64,000 bases of DNA from the NCBI GenBank assembly GCA_964551445.1, contig CAZKCG010000009.1, positions 62,001-126,000 on the forward strand, in the 5' to 3' direction. Shown one piece after another: positions 15,823 to 26,700 of the stretch (position 1 is its first letter; every line of letters starts with the position of its first letter). A program made the translations under genes and the position numbers. Source of the DNA: DAOPXV01 sp964551445. Its GTDB lineage: Bacteria; Muiribacteriota; UBA9980. The notes under the pieces are model-generated. The model was not told the DNA's origin. It did not search any database and worked only from the letters and a program-made list of their open reading frames with translations.

Positions 15823-18800
15823 ATGGACATTTTAGATTCCCTGAATCCGCCGCAGTATGAGGCCGTTACCAATACCGACGGGCCTATTATTATTTTCGCC
15901 GGCGCCGGCACCGGAAAGACCAAGGTCATAACCCACAGGATCTCATACCTCGTCAGCAAAAAGAACGTGAGCCCGAAAAACATACTGGCAATAACTTTCA
16001 CCAACAAGGCCGCCGACGAGATGCGCGAACGCGTGAGCATTCTTCTGCCCGACGTCTGCCGCGACATCTGGATCTCGACCTTTCACAGGATATGCCTTTA
16101 TATTTTAAGGAACCATCCGGAAGAGATCGGATATTCAAAAGATTTCGTTATCTACGATGACGGCGACCAGCTCTCTCTTATCAAGGAATGCATGGCTGAA
16201 CTCAAGATCGGCGACGACATCGTAAAACCCCGCGCCGTCCAGAACAAGATATCTCTGGCGAAAGCCAATCTTATCTCCGAAGAAGATTATATTTTAAGCC
16301 ATGACTCAGACGCGGTCAGCAGCGAAAAAAGCGTCGCTGCCATATATGCCCTCTATAATAAAAAGCTCAAGGAAAATAACGCGCTTGATTTCGACGATAT
16401 AATCTATCAGGCGGTAAAGCTGCTGAAATCTTCCGACAAAGTTTTAAAACTCTATCAGACCCGCTTCAAATACATACTCGTCGACGAATATCAGGACATC
16501 AACTATTCCCAGTACATACTCGTTAAGACGCTTTCTCTGTCTCATAAAAACATCTGCGTCGTCGGCGACGACGATCAGTGCGTGGCAGCCAATGTTTCAG
16601 TGCTTACGCCGTCGGGATATCAGAAGATCGAGAATTTCATGGAAGGTTCTTCCGTCGTTGCCTGCGCCGGGCACGATACCGTCAATCTTTCCCAGGTGGA
16701 TAAAGTTATGCGCAAGCCTTATTCCGGCAAAGCCGTAAGAATAACGCTCGAGAACGGAAAAAGCCTCGTTGCGACGCCCAACCATTTGTTTTTCGCCAAA
16801 TATAACGGATCCCAGGCCCTTATTTACGTCTATCTCATGTACCGCAAAGCTTTCGGCTACAAGATCGGCGTCTGCCAGGGGCTTTCCGTTTTCACCGAAT
16901 CGCGCCGTCACGACCTCGAGGAAGGCGATAAAGTTTGGATAATGAAAATATGCAAAAATCCTAAGGACGCATATTTTTATGAAACATTCTACGCGACGAA
17001 ATACGGGATACCCACGCTTCATTTCAGCTCCCGCGCCAACAGGGTTACCATAGACCAGGAAAAAATAAATTATATGTATAAAGAGATCGATACCTTCGTG
17101 CGCGCCGAGATCCTTATGAAAGATCTTATGCTCTACGAGGAACATCCGCACTACATCTCCATCGCTAAAACCAGAAGCGCCACTTCGCCGAAGGTTTTAA
17201 GCCTTACCATGTTCGGCTCGTCCGAACGGACGGCGGAGAACGGATGGTTCCACCACAGAGTGAATATCGACGTGAATTCTCAGGCCGTCAATATGATAAG
17301 AGCCGCCGGCGGCGCGTCCGTCCGCAGCGAAGCTTTCGATAAATGGAAGATCGAGGCCGTAAGACAGGATTACTCTGACGTCGTTCAGTTCGCGAAAACC
17401 ATTTCAGGGTTGGACGATCTGCTGCTTGTCGAAAAAGCCCAGCTGACCTCAAAACCGCCTTTTTATCAAATGCCGGCTTCCCATCTTCACGAACAGATGA
17501 TAATCCCTTATTTCAACCATAAGGAAACCCGCATAGAAGAACTTATGATATCCCGCGTTGAAGTTATCGATTATGAAGGTTTCGTATATGATCTTTCGGT
17601 AAAACACCTTCATAATTACGTGGTCGACGGTTTCGTCGTCCATAATTCCATCTATTCATGGCGCGGCGCCGACGTGCGTTCCATTCTTAATTTTGAAAAA
17701 GATTATCCGGGCGCTGCCGTCGTCAAGCTTGAACAGAATTACCGCTCCACCAAAAACATTTTGCTGGCCGCTTCCGAAGTTATAAAAAATAATATGAGCC
17801 GCCGTGAAAAAACGCTCTGGACGAGCGGCGATAAAGGCGAAAAAATAACCGTTTATGAGGCCCTGAACGAACAGGCCGAGGTCATATTCGCCATCAACCA
17901 GATGCGCCAGGTAATATACCGCGAAGATAAAAAATATTCCGATTTCGCTTTCTTCTATAGGACCAACGCGCAGTCCCGCATAGTCGAAGAAACTCTTATA
18001 AAAGAAGGAATACCATACAAAATGGTAGGTTCCGTCAAGTTCTACCAGCGCAAGGAGATCAAGGACATTTTATCTTATCTCAGGCTCGTCTTAAATACCC
18101 GGGACAACGTCAGCCTTAAGCGTATACTTAACGTTCCGCGCCGCGGCATAGGCGAAAAATCCATAAACTCGCTTATATCCTTCGCCGAACAAATGAAGAT
18201 ATCCATATTCGAAGCGCTGTCGCGCGTAACGGAGATAGAAGACCTTCCGCTCAAGGCTAAAAACACGACGCTTAATTTCGTCGATCTTATAAACGAGCTG
18301 CGCGAGGACGCGAAAAAATGCAACGTCACCGAACTTACCAGAAATATTCTCGAAAAAACAGGTTATTTGAGAGAACTAAAGGTCATAAATTCATCTCAGA
18401 CGGTTGACCGTTCGAAGAACGTGAACGAATTTCTGTCGCTTACCGAATCATACGATGAGATCCCCGGCGAGAAGAACGGCCTTTCAGGCTTCCTTGAAAG
18501 AGTTACGCTTATAACCGATCTCGACGAGATCGACGATAAAGAGAACGCCGTTACGCTGATGACATTCCATTCGGCCAAGGGCCTTGAATTTCCAGTCGTG
18601 TTCATGTTCGGCATGGAGGAAAAACTTTTCCCCCACGAACACAGCAGCGACGAGAATTTCGATATCGCCGAAGAGCGGCGCCTGTGCTACGTCGGTATGA
18701 CAAGGGCCCGCGAAAGGCTTTATCTCGTTCATACCCGCCAGCGGCGCATATTCGGATCGGTATTCACCAATCCCGTCTCGCGTTTCGTTTCCGAGATACC

Positions 18801-19236
18801 CGATTCGCTCGTTATAAACATATCCTGCGAGGAAGAATTTTTAAACAGCATACCTCAGATGACCCGCCAGAAGCCTGTGTTTTACGCTGACCGCGACGGC
18901 CGCGACGAAACTTATCAGCCTGGTAATTACGAGGACGACGCATACGGCGTGAAGGATATCGGCTCGACCAAAAGCAGCGCCGTTACCGCCGCCGCCGCCC
19001 GCATCAAAGCGAGGATATCGAAAGATGAAAACGCGCCTGACAGCGAGGATTACAGCGGCGCAGAATTCGGCGGCGTCAGTTTCAACAAGGGCGACCGCGT
19101 CAAACATTCCATGTGGGGCATAGGCGTCGTTTTAGAAGCTAACGGCCGCGGCGACGAGTGTCTGGTCAAGGTTAATTTTATGAACGTCGGCGAAAAGAAA
19201 CTTCTTTTAAAATACGCGCCTCTCGATAAAATATAA
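15823..19236 (+). CDS. UvrD/PcrA-type DNA helicase precursor with intein
   Basis: 1137-residue precursor; the spliced helicase would be 781 residues, normal for PcrA/UvrD. Walker A 'GAGTGKT' is at 27-33 and motif II 'VDEYQD' at 220-225. Motif III 'VVGDDDQ/SIYSWRGAD' is split by an intein after Q252. After it come 'LEQNYRS' (motif IV), 'TFHSAKGLEF' (V) and 'RRLCYVGMTRARE' (VI). The C-terminal ~55 residues ('GDRVKHSMWGIGVV') are the Tudor-like domain of PcrA. The enzyme unwinds DNA 3'-5' in repair and replication restart. It is followed 59 bp later by the SpoT/RelA gene. Helicase activity must depend on splicing, because the ATPase motif is interrupted. Confidence 0.95.
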   Translation: MDILDSLNPPQYEAVTNTDGPIIIFAGAGTGKTKVITHRISYLVSKKNVSPKNILAITFTNKAADEMRERVSILLPDVCRDIWISTFHRICLYILRNHPEEIGYSKDFVIYDDGDQLSLIKECMAELKIGDDIVKPRAVQNKISLAKANLISEEDYILSHDSDAVSSEKSVAAIYALYNKKLKENNALDFDDIIYQAVKLLKSSDKVLKLYQTRFKYILVDEYQDINYSQYILVKTLSLSHKNICVVGDDDQCVAANVSVLTPSGYQKIENFMEGSSVVACAGHDTVNLSQVDKVMRKPYSGKAVRITLENGKSLVATPNHLFFAKYNGSQALIYVYLMYRKAFGYKIGVCQGLSVFTESRRHDLEEGDKVWIMKICKNPKDAYFYETFYATKYGIPTLHFSSRANRVTIDQEKINYMYKEIDTFVRAEILMKDLMLYEEHPHYISIAKTRSATSPKVLSLTMFGSSERTAENGWFHHRVNIDVNSQAVNMIRAAGGASVRSEAFDKWKIEAVRQDYSDVVQFAKTISGLDDLLLVEKAQLTSKPPFYQMPASHLHEQMIIPYFNHKETRIEELMISRVEVIDYEGFVYDLSVKHLHNYVVDGFVVHNSIYSWRGADVRSILNFEKDYPGAAVVKLEQNYRSTKNILLAASEVIKNNMSRREKTLWTSGDKGEKITVYEALNEQAEVIFAINQMRQVIYREDKKYSDFAFFYRTNAQSRIVEETLIKEGIPYKMVGSVKFYQRKEIKDILSYLRLVLNTRDNVSLKRILNVPRRGIGEKSINSLISFAEQMKISIFEALSRVTEIEDLPLKAKNTTLNFVDLINELREDAKKCNVTELTRNILEKTGYLRELKVINSSQTVDRSKNVNEFLSLTESYDEIPGEKNGLSGFLERVTLITDLDEIDDKENAVTLMTFHSAKGLEFPVVFMFGMEEKLFPHEHSSDENFDIAEERRLCYVGMTRARERLYLVHTRQRRIFGSVFTNPVSRFVSEIPDSLVINISCEEEFLNSIPQMTRQKPVFYADRDGRDETYQPGNYEDDAYGVKDIGSTKSSAVTAAAARIKARISKDENAPDSEDYSGAEFGGVSFNKGDRVKHSMWGIGVVLEANGRGDECLVKVNFMNVGEKKLLLKYAPLDKI
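16579..17646 (+). other. Intein in UvrD/PcrA helicase motif III (356 aa)
   Basis: In-frame insert from Cys253 to Asn608 of the precursor. Block A starts with Cys1 ('CVAANVSVLTPSG'), block B has the TxxH motif ('ATPNHLF', His321), block F reads 'VYDLSVKHLHNYVVDG' and block G ends 'VVHN' before +1 Ser. All splicing residues (Cys1, TxxH, penultimate His, terminal Asn, +1 Ser) are intact, so it should splice. The ~230-residue middle shows no evident LAGLIDADG or other homing-endonuclease motif; it resembles the non-canonical insert I associate with other helicase inteins. It is probably active in splicing but not self-mobile. Confidence 0.93.
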
Positions 19237-19295
19237 ATTTTGGCCCCGGCTTTTTTAGAAAGCAATATGGAACGAATGGAGCATATATTCATTAA

Positions 19296-21596
19296 ATGGA
19301 ATTTTCACAGCTAGAGGAAAAAATAAAATCATATAATCCCAACGCGAATATTCAGTTTGTAAAAGACGCTTACGATTTCGCGCGCGAAGCCCATAAGGAA
19401 CAATTCAGGGCTTCGGGCGAACCATATTTTATTCATCCGTTCAACGTGGCCCTCATTCTCGCCGACCTGCAGCTCGACTCTACTACCATAGCCGCCGGGC
19501 TTATGCATGACGTTGTGGAGGATACGCCGATCACCATCGAACAGATATCCGAAAAGTTCGGAAATACCATGGGCATTATAATCGAAGGCGTGACCAAGCT
19601 TTCCAAGATCTCATTTAAGACCAAAGAGGAATTCGCGGCCGAGAACCTCAGAAAGATGCTTTTCGCTCTTATAAAGGACGTCCGTGTGATACTGGTCAAG
19701 ATAGCCGACAGGCTTCACAACATAAGAACTCTCGGTTCGCTTCCGGTTGAAAAACAGAAAAGAATAGCCACTGAAACTCTCGACATATACGCGCCGCTCG
19801 CCAACCGTCTCGGTATGCACAGCATAAAGATCGAGCTGGAAGATTCATGTTTTAGAATATGCGATCCCGAAATAGCTCATGAGCTCGAAACTAAACTCGT
19901 GCGCGACAAAGCCACGCGCGAGGAATACATCAAAGAGATCATCCAGATGCTTCAGGCCGAATGCGAAGAAAACGGCATTCAATGCAGCATGTCCGGCCGC
20001 CCCAAGCATCTGTACAGCATCTATAAAAAGATAAAGAGCAAGGAAAAGACCATCGAGGACATATACGATCTCATCGGCGTCCGCGTTATAGTCAAATCCA
20101 TAAACGATTGTTACGGGGTCCTCGGCCTGGTCCATAAACTCTGGAAGCCCATAATGGGGCGCTTCAAGGACTATATAGCGGTCCCTAAGACCAATCTTTA
20201 TCAATCTCTTCACACGACCATAATTCATCCTAAAGGCGAGCCGGTCGAGATACAGATCAGAACCGACATCATGGATCGTATCGCCGAGGGCGGCATCGCG
20301 GCCCACTGGCATTATAAAGAATCCGGCCCAAAAAAGGTCGAGGGCGCGAAAAGAAACGATATAGCCTGGCTTCGCCAGATAATAAACTGGCACCGAGACG
20401 TGACCGACGCCCGCGAATATATCGAAACCATAAAAGTAGATCTTTACCAGGACGAGGTTTTCGTTTTTACGCCTAACGGCGATATAAAGGTCCTTACCGC
20501 GTTAAGCACTCCTATCGATTTCGCGTTTCTGATACATACCGAGGTCGGTAATAAATGCATAGGCGCCAAGGTCAACGGCAAAATGGTGCCGATCGATTAC
20601 GAACTCAACAACGGCGACATAGTCGATATTTTAACTTCGAATTCCGCCAAGCCTTCGAAAGACTGGCTTAACATAGTAAAATCCTCCCATGCCCGCGCGA
20701 AGATAAAAGCCTGGTTCAAAAACGAGGAACGGGCGAGCGATCTGAAAAAAGGCAAAGACAGTTTTTTAGAATATTACACTGCTCATATAAAGGACGTTAT
20801 AAAATTCTACGAAGAACTTTCAAAGTCGCCTTACGCTCATGACAGGGCGGAACTTATAAAAGAAGACAGCGAATACAACCGAGTTTTAAAATCAAAACTT
20901 TTCAACGATTCCATAGAGGCGCTCGGCTTCAGGTCGCTCGATGATTTTTTCGTCATAATCGGCCGGGGCGAATATCAGATAAAACATATATACACCAAAA
21001 TGTTTCCCGAATATATGGAGTCGCTCAATACTAAAGGGAAGCCGATCCAGACATTTCAGAAGAAGGCCCCCGAAAAGAAGAACCGCTCCATCAACGGCGT
21101 TATCGTTTCAGGCATCGACGACGTTCTGGTCAGATTTTCAAAGTGCTGCACTCCGGTCCCGGGCGATCCGATCATCGGGTTCATCACCCGCGGCCGCGGC
21201 GTTTCGATACATCGCAAAAATTGCGCGAGCCTTTCGATAGAAGGCAGCGAGAAAGAGCGCGTTATCGAGGTTAAATGGGACCAGGGGCGCTTATCTACCC
21301 ACAACATAACTTACGCGACAAGAATTCGAATAAAAGCCATAGACCGTCAGAATCTTATTTTTAACGTCACCAACCTCATATCCAACGTAAAACTCAATAT
21401 TTACGAACTTCACGCGCGCGTTGAAAAGAACTTTGCCATAGTTGAATTCACGATAGACATAACAAACACTCAACAGCTGGACGAATTCATTAAGAACCTC
21501 GAAAAGATCGACGGCGTTATGAACGTTTACAGAATAGACGGCGGCAGCGGCGGCTCTCCGAGTTCACAGCCCGCTAAAAACAAGCCGAAAAAATAA
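19296..21596 (+). CDS. Bifunctional (p)ppGpp synthetase/hydrolase, RelA/SpoT family
   Basis: 766 residues in the long Rel order. The N-terminal HD hydrolase has 'GLMHDVVEDT' (~68-77) and upstream 'HPFNVA'. The synthetase domain has 'RFKDYIAVPKTNLYQSLHT' and 'EIQIRT'. A TGS domain follows ('VFVFTPNGDIKVL', 'PIDFAFLIHTEVG'), and a C-terminal zinc-finger/ACT region includes 'CCTPVPGDPI'. Intact HD and synthetase motifs indicate both ppGpp synthesis and breakdown, so it may be the only long Rel of the cell; a second copy elsewhere cannot be excluded. It lies 59 bp after the helicase on the same strand. Confidence 0.95.
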   Translation: MEFSQLEEKIKSYNPNANIQFVKDAYDFAREAHKEQFRASGEPYFIHPFNVALILADLQLDSTTIAAGLMHDVVEDTPITIEQISEKFGNTMGIIIEGVTKLSKISFKTKEEFAAENLRKMLFALIKDVRVILVKIADRLHNIRTLGSLPVEKQKRIATETLDIYAPLANRLGMHSIKIELEDSCFRICDPEIAHELETKLVRDKATREEYIKEIIQMLQAECEENGIQCSMSGRPKHLYSIYKKIKSKEKTIEDIYDLIGVRVIVKSINDCYGVLGLVHKLWKPIMGRFKDYIAVPKTNLYQSLHTTIIHPKGEPVEIQIRTDIMDRIAEGGIAAHWHYKESGPKKVEGAKRNDIAWLRQIINWHRDVTDAREYIETIKVDLYQDEVFVFTPNGDIKVLTALSTPIDFAFLIHTEVGNKCIGAKVNGKMVPIDYELNNGDIVDILTSNSAKPSKDWLNIVKSSHARAKIKAWFKNEERASDLKKGKDSFLEYYTAHIKDVIKFYEELSKSPYAHDRAELIKEDSEYNRVLKSKLFNDSIEALGFRSLDDFFVIIGRGEYQIKHIYTKMFPEYMESLNTKGKPIQTFQKKAPEKKNRSINGVIVSGIDDVLVRFSKCCTPVPGDPIIGFITRGRGVSIHRKNCASLSIEGSEKERVIEVKWDQGRLSTHNITYATRIRIKAIDRQNLIFNVTNLISNVKLNIYELHARVEKNFAIVEFTIDITNTQQLDEFIKNLEKIDGVMNVYRIDGGSGGSPSSQPAKNKPKK

Positions 21597-21728
21597 AATC
21601 TGAATATCAAAATATTTCAATAAAAGTTGTTTTAAAGACGCTTGCATCACCCTCACCCGTCAAGGGGGAGGTTATATTGTGAATTAGATTTATAGTCATA
21701 TAAAATATATTTAAAGGGGTAGTTTGAA

Positions 21729-23270
21729 ATGAGCCTTGAGTCACAGCCTAAGGGTTTATACGTACTTTTTTTCGCGGAAGCATGGGAACGCTTTTCTTAT
21801 TACGGAATGCGCGCGCTTCTGGTGCTTTATCTTGTAAATCAGCTTAAGATGAATAGAGCCGACGCGCTTGAAATATACGCTATTTACACCGGGCTCGTTT
21901 ATTTCACGCCCCTCATAGGCGGATATCTCGCCGACAAGTATATCGGCGCCAGAAAAGCCATACTCATAGGCGGTTCCGTAATGGCGCTCGGACATCTCGC
22001 GATGGCTTTCGAGCCGCTTTTAAATATAGCTCTCGGGCTTTTGATAATAGGCAACGGATTTTTCAAACCGAATATATCGACGATAGTCGGCGGGCTTTAT
22101 GAAGAACACGATCCCCGCCGTGACGGCGGTTTCACCATATTTTACATGGGCATCAACCTCGGGGCTTTTTTCTCGCCCCTCGTATGCGGAACGCTCGGTG
22201 AAAAAGTCGGCTGGCACTATGGTTTTTCAGCCGCAAGCGTCGGGATGATACTCGGACTTCTGGTTTTTTATATGGGCCAGAAAGTGATCGGGCCGGCCGG
22301 ATTTCCTCCGGCGCATGGCGGAGAGGCCCGCACGGAACTTAACCGGAAGGATTATTTCGATGTTCTCGTCTACGTCATCTGTTCGACCGTAGCCGTCGTC
22401 GGGTTCCTCGAGATCTGGAAATTCGCGGGGCCTGTGTGGAAAGAATTGGGCTTTATGGCTAAGGGGCTTATCGTCGTATCCATCATAGCGGTTCTCGAAT
22501 TCTTCCGCCGGCTTATGCTTCCTGATTCGAAAGAAGACGTCGAACCGCTTACTTCCGACGAATGGCAGAGGATACTGGTTATATGCGTACTTGCGGTTTT
22601 CGTTATATTCTTCTGGATGGGATTCGAACAGGCTGGCGGCACTATGACGCTTTTCGCGGATACTCAGACCGACCGCCATTTCATGGGATACGAAATACCG
22701 GCTTCATACTTTCAGGCGATAAACCCGCTCGCTATAATGATATTGGCTCCGTTCTTTTCGGTGTTCTGGCTGCGGCTCGCAGAATCGCGTTACGCGATAT
22801 CAACCCCGGCTAAAATGGCCGTTGGTATGATCCTTCTCGGCTTAGGGTTTATCGTGATGTATTTTGGCCAGAACATAGCCATGAGCCGCGATCATTACGG
22901 ATGGGTCCCGCTTGTGTCCGGCGGCGCGAGTAATTTCAACATGAACGTGTTCGTCTTTAAAAACGGAATGGTTGGGCCCATATGGCTCACGCTGGTCTAT
23001 GTCATACACACTCTCGGCGAGTTATGCCTGTCGCCTATCGGCCTTTCGATGGTGACCAAACTTTCGCCGGCCAGAATGGTCTCGCTCATGATGGGCGTGT
23101 GGTTCGTTTCGTCGGCGCTTTCAAATTATCTCGCCGGTATGCTTGAAACGCTTTTAAGCGCCTATAACGTACATGTTTACGGATTTCTCATACTTTCATC
23201 GATCGGCTCCGGACTGGTTCTTTTAATGCTTACTCCGTGGCTGAAAAAATGCATGCACGGCCGCGATTAA
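21729..23270 (+). CDS. Proton-dependent oligopeptide (POT/PTR) transporter
   Basis: 513 residues, about 14 membrane segments. The N-terminal 'FFAEAWERFSYYGMRALLVLYL' is the ExxERFxYYG proton-coupling motif of POT transporters, and 'GNGFFKPNISTIVGGLY' is the PTR signature. Near the C-terminus 'LGELCLSPIGLSMVTKLSP' matches the family. It imports di- and tripeptides with protons across the inner membrane. An 'AAAGGGG' ribosome site lies ~8 nt before the start, and TTGTGA-18-TAAAAT upstream is a possible promoter. Confidence 0.94.
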   Translation: MSLESQPKGLYVLFFAEAWERFSYYGMRALLVLYLVNQLKMNRADALEIYAIYTGLVYFTPLIGGYLADKYIGARKAILIGGSVMALGHLAMAFEPLLNIALGLLIIGNGFFKPNISTIVGGLYEEHDPRRDGGFTIFYMGINLGAFFSPLVCGTLGEKVGWHYGFSAASVGMILGLLVFYMGQKVIGPAGFPPAHGGEARTELNRKDYFDVLVYVICSTVAVVGFLEIWKFAGPVWKELGFMAKGLIVVSIIAVLEFFRRLMLPDSKEDVEPLTSDEWQRILVICVLAVFVIFFWMGFEQAGGTMTLFADTQTDRHFMGYEIPASYFQAINPLAIMILAPFFSVFWLRLAESRYAISTPAKMAVGMILLGLGFIVMYFGQNIAMSRDHYGWVPLVSGGASNFNMNVFVFKNGMVGPIWLTLVYVIHTLGELCLSPIGLSMVTKLSPARMVSLMMGVWFVSSALSNYLAGMLETLLSAYNVHVYGFLILSSIGSGLVLLMLTPWLKKCMHGRD

Positions 23271-23545
23271 ATTTCAGTGAATAGTGCATAGAGAACAGAG
23301 AATAGTTAATGACTGAGCGCCCGGCACGGATGCCGCAGTGTCGCCGATGCCTTGGACGACGGGCCTGAGGCCCAAGTGCCGCGATGCCATGGATGGCAAG
23401 GAGCGGCGGGCAAGGAGGCGACCGCCTGCGCACGCTTTTCCTATTTAAAATTTGTCCGTGAATCCTCAACTATTCACTATTCACTGTTCTTTATTCTCTT
23501 TTTTTTATTCTCCGTTTTTGTTTTCTTTACTTTCAAAATATCAAC
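23271..23545. repeat. Intergenic repeat with inverted 'GTGAATAG' termini (copy A)
   Basis: After the POT gene a ~200-bp GC-rich palindromic core (23311-23440) is flanked by inverted AT-rich arms: left arm 'GTGAATAGTGCATAGAG..' (23277 on) and right arm containing 'CTATTCACTATTCACTG' (23470 on). Related arms occur at 39764-39820 and 42968-43150. No convincing gene was found in the 436 bp between the POT stop and the next start; the remainder is AT-rich leader. Confidence 0.6.
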
Positions 23546-23706
23546 CGCTTTAAAGTAAGAATAAATCTTATATATTTCAATTTTCGCTAAACTTTTCGAT
23601 TATTATTACGAAATGAATAGTGTGTTATAGTGTTTGTCGCTATAGGTTCATTTTTTATATATTAATCGATATTAGAACGGGCGAAAGCCCTTATAAAGAG
23701 GCGGAA

Positions 23707-26700
23707 ATGATGAGGAAAAACGCATACGGATTGTCACGGGCGAATATCGCCGCGATGGTTTGCATATTATTCATAACGGCGCTGATAGTTTTATTAACGC
23801 CGCCGGTTATGGCCGCTTCAAAGGGAGTCCCGGCCCAGGCCGCCTCCACGGAAAGTTCCACGGCGCCTATGATATCCAAGATCTTTCCCGAGGACTGCGA
23901 GGAGGATATCGCGCTTGACGCCAAAATAATGGCGGTATTTAATAAAAAGATGCGCGACGAGGATATAAACGAATTCACCGTGACCTTAAACGACGGCGTT
24001 TCCGATATTTCAACCAGCGTCCGTTATAATTCAGAGCTTACCAAAGCCGTCATAACGCCTCTTGAAAACCTTCAGCCGGACCACGGCTATTTCGTCACCA
24101 TCAGCCGGACGATAAGGGACTCAAACGGGTCCGCAATGCTTTCAGACAAGGTCTGGAAGTTTAGAACCATAAAAAAATCGGATACGAATCCACCCGTTAT
24201 AATAGACGTTTCGCCGACGGTTTCTGCGCCCGGCGTTCCGTGCGATACGAAGATCGAGGTCATGTTCAATAAAAAAATGTATGATTCAAGCATCAACGAG
24301 AACACGATAACGGTAAAATGCGGCCGTGAAAAGGTCATCGGCGCGATAAGATATTTCGAACAGGCTAATAAAGCCGTTTTTTCTCCTATAAATCCTCTGA
24401 AACCGGATTCGCTTTTCGAGGTCGTTATTTCTGCTGAAATATGCGACGCTTCGAAAAACAAACTCGCGCAGGGCCAGACCTATACTTTTAAAACCGCTTC
24501 AAAAATGATACTCAAGAACACAAATTCATCCGAAGACGAGAATGAGAGCGCTCCAAGAATATCTAAAACGGGTGAAGCCGGAGCAGTCACACCATCTTCT
24601 TCAAAAATGCTCGATAATCCAAAGATAAAAAAACTTATGGGTAAAATGAACAAAAATATCGCATCCGTGGATGCCGCCGAAGAAGAAGAAATAGTGGCTG
24701 AAAACGACGAAAGCCCTCTGGCGAAAAGCAAAAAAGCCGAGATCGTGGAGATGTTCCCGGCCCCCGGAAGCGACATGGTAAATACGGACGATAAAATAAT
24801 CGTGCGGTTCAATAAAAAAATGAATCCCGGAACTTTTAACATTTTCAATTTTTCGCTGCAGGAAAAGGATGAATATATATTCGGAAAGGTCGAATATAAC
24901 GCGGCCGCAAAGACGGCCACTTATACTCCTTCCGGCAATTTGAAGATCAACAGAAAATACAAAGTGACCGTTTCCGAAAAGATAGAGGACGCGGACGGCA
25001 ATCAGCTGGGCCAGAATTATTACTGGGATTTCACCACTTTAAAACAGGTCGCCCAGTCCAGCATAAAAAAAACGTTCGACTCGCCTAAAAGCATGTCGAA
25101 AGACACGACGGGCCCGAATATAATAACTTTAAATCCCCGTGAGAACGCTGACAATATAGCGGCAACAGCCCAGATAACAGCCGCTTTCGACGAAGCGATA
25201 AAAGATTTTTCTCTCAATTCCTTTACGTTCAGGGTTTTAAACGGTGAAACCGAGGTCCCCGGAAAACTTTATTACGACACTTCACAGAAAAAAGCGATAT
25301 TCACTCCTAAAGCGCCGCTCGATGAAGGTACGGCGTATAACGTTCACATATCGACCGGAATAATGGATCTTTCAGGCAATTATATGCAGCGTGAAAAGAA
25401 ATGGAAATTCATAGTCGGAAAGAACTGGTCCGGAAGAAGTCCCATGATAACGAGCGTTGTTCCTGAAAAAGGCGCCGACGGCGTTGAACTTGGTTCGCCG
25501 ATCACCGTGAGCTTTGACCGCCGGATGAAGGCTTCGAGCATCACGCCCTATTCGTTCTTCGTCACCGACGGAACGAGATCGGTGCAGGGAAAGGTATCGT
25601 ACGATGAACAGAATAATTCCGCCACTTTCGCTCCCTGGAGCACTTATTCGCAGAACAGGGTGTATAGCGTAACTCTTGCTAAAACCATTGAAGACCGCGA
25701 AGGAATGGCGCTCGCCGAGACGACGCTATGGCAGTTTAAAACGGGCAACGGCATGAGATCGGGCATAGCTTCTTCCGGTCAGGTAACTTCGGTCGCCGCC
25801 GGCGGGGACGCCAATATGCAGATAAAGGTCCAGAAACAGATGGGTTCCGAACTCATAACTCAGATGGGAGACAGAAGCGCCGCGACCGCCGCCGCTAAAA
25901 GCGAACTCGGAAGCGAAATGAACCTCGCGAATCCTGAAAAAACTCAGCTTAGAGATCTCGTGCCCGTCGCCGATGTTAAAGACCGCATGTCGGTCTCCGA
26001 CAAAGGCGCGTACGGGAACGTGAAAGCCAATACCTATAGAGAAGACTCGCTCGCCGTCTCTGACAACGCGAAATTCAATGCTCCTCTCGCCGCCGAACCG
26101 GCCGCATCGCCTCTTGAAAGCGCTCCGGACGAAGCGGCTTTGCGCGCGCATATTTCGGATAAGAGCGCCTACGGCGATATAAAGATGAGAAGAATAAAAG
26201 ATACTGTCGATCAAACTGACGTTTACGACGACGCGATGAGCGGCACTCTTAAAGATCAGATCGCGAATTTTCTTTCCGATGAAGCCAAAAGCCAGGCCAA
26301 ACTTGGAACCGCGGTAGATGCGCTTGCGTCTAACTCCGATCCCGTCGCCGACGCCAGAAATAACGGACTTGGCGCTAATGTCGCGCCCGCAAACGCCGAT
26401 GAGGAAGATCCCGCCGCCGTAATGACTAAAGAGCGGACAAGCGCGAACGCCGAAATATCCGACCGCGTAAAAACGCAGATAACGGATAATTATAACGGCA
26501 AAAACATCGTTTATACCAAAGCTGACGGCCTTTCAAGAGAAACTGAAACGGCCCGGCCGAAGGCTGCGTTCGTTCAAATGTCGGATCCGCCTTCAAAAGA
26601 AGATTCGATATATTCACAAAACCCCGTAGAATCAAAACGCGTCGTCCGCCAGCCGAAACTTAGCGACAATGATGACGCCGACCTGATAAAGCTTGAAAAG

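Noticed and set aside
16597..17151. 184-residue minus-strand ORF inside the intein
   Set aside because: It is antisense to clear intein coding sequence; not a nested homing-endonuclease gene.
21640..21675. GC-rich 'CCCTCACCC...GGGGGAGG' hairpin before the POT gene taken as riboswitch or terminator
   Set aside because: Imperfect stem without a T-run; no conserved aptamer features.
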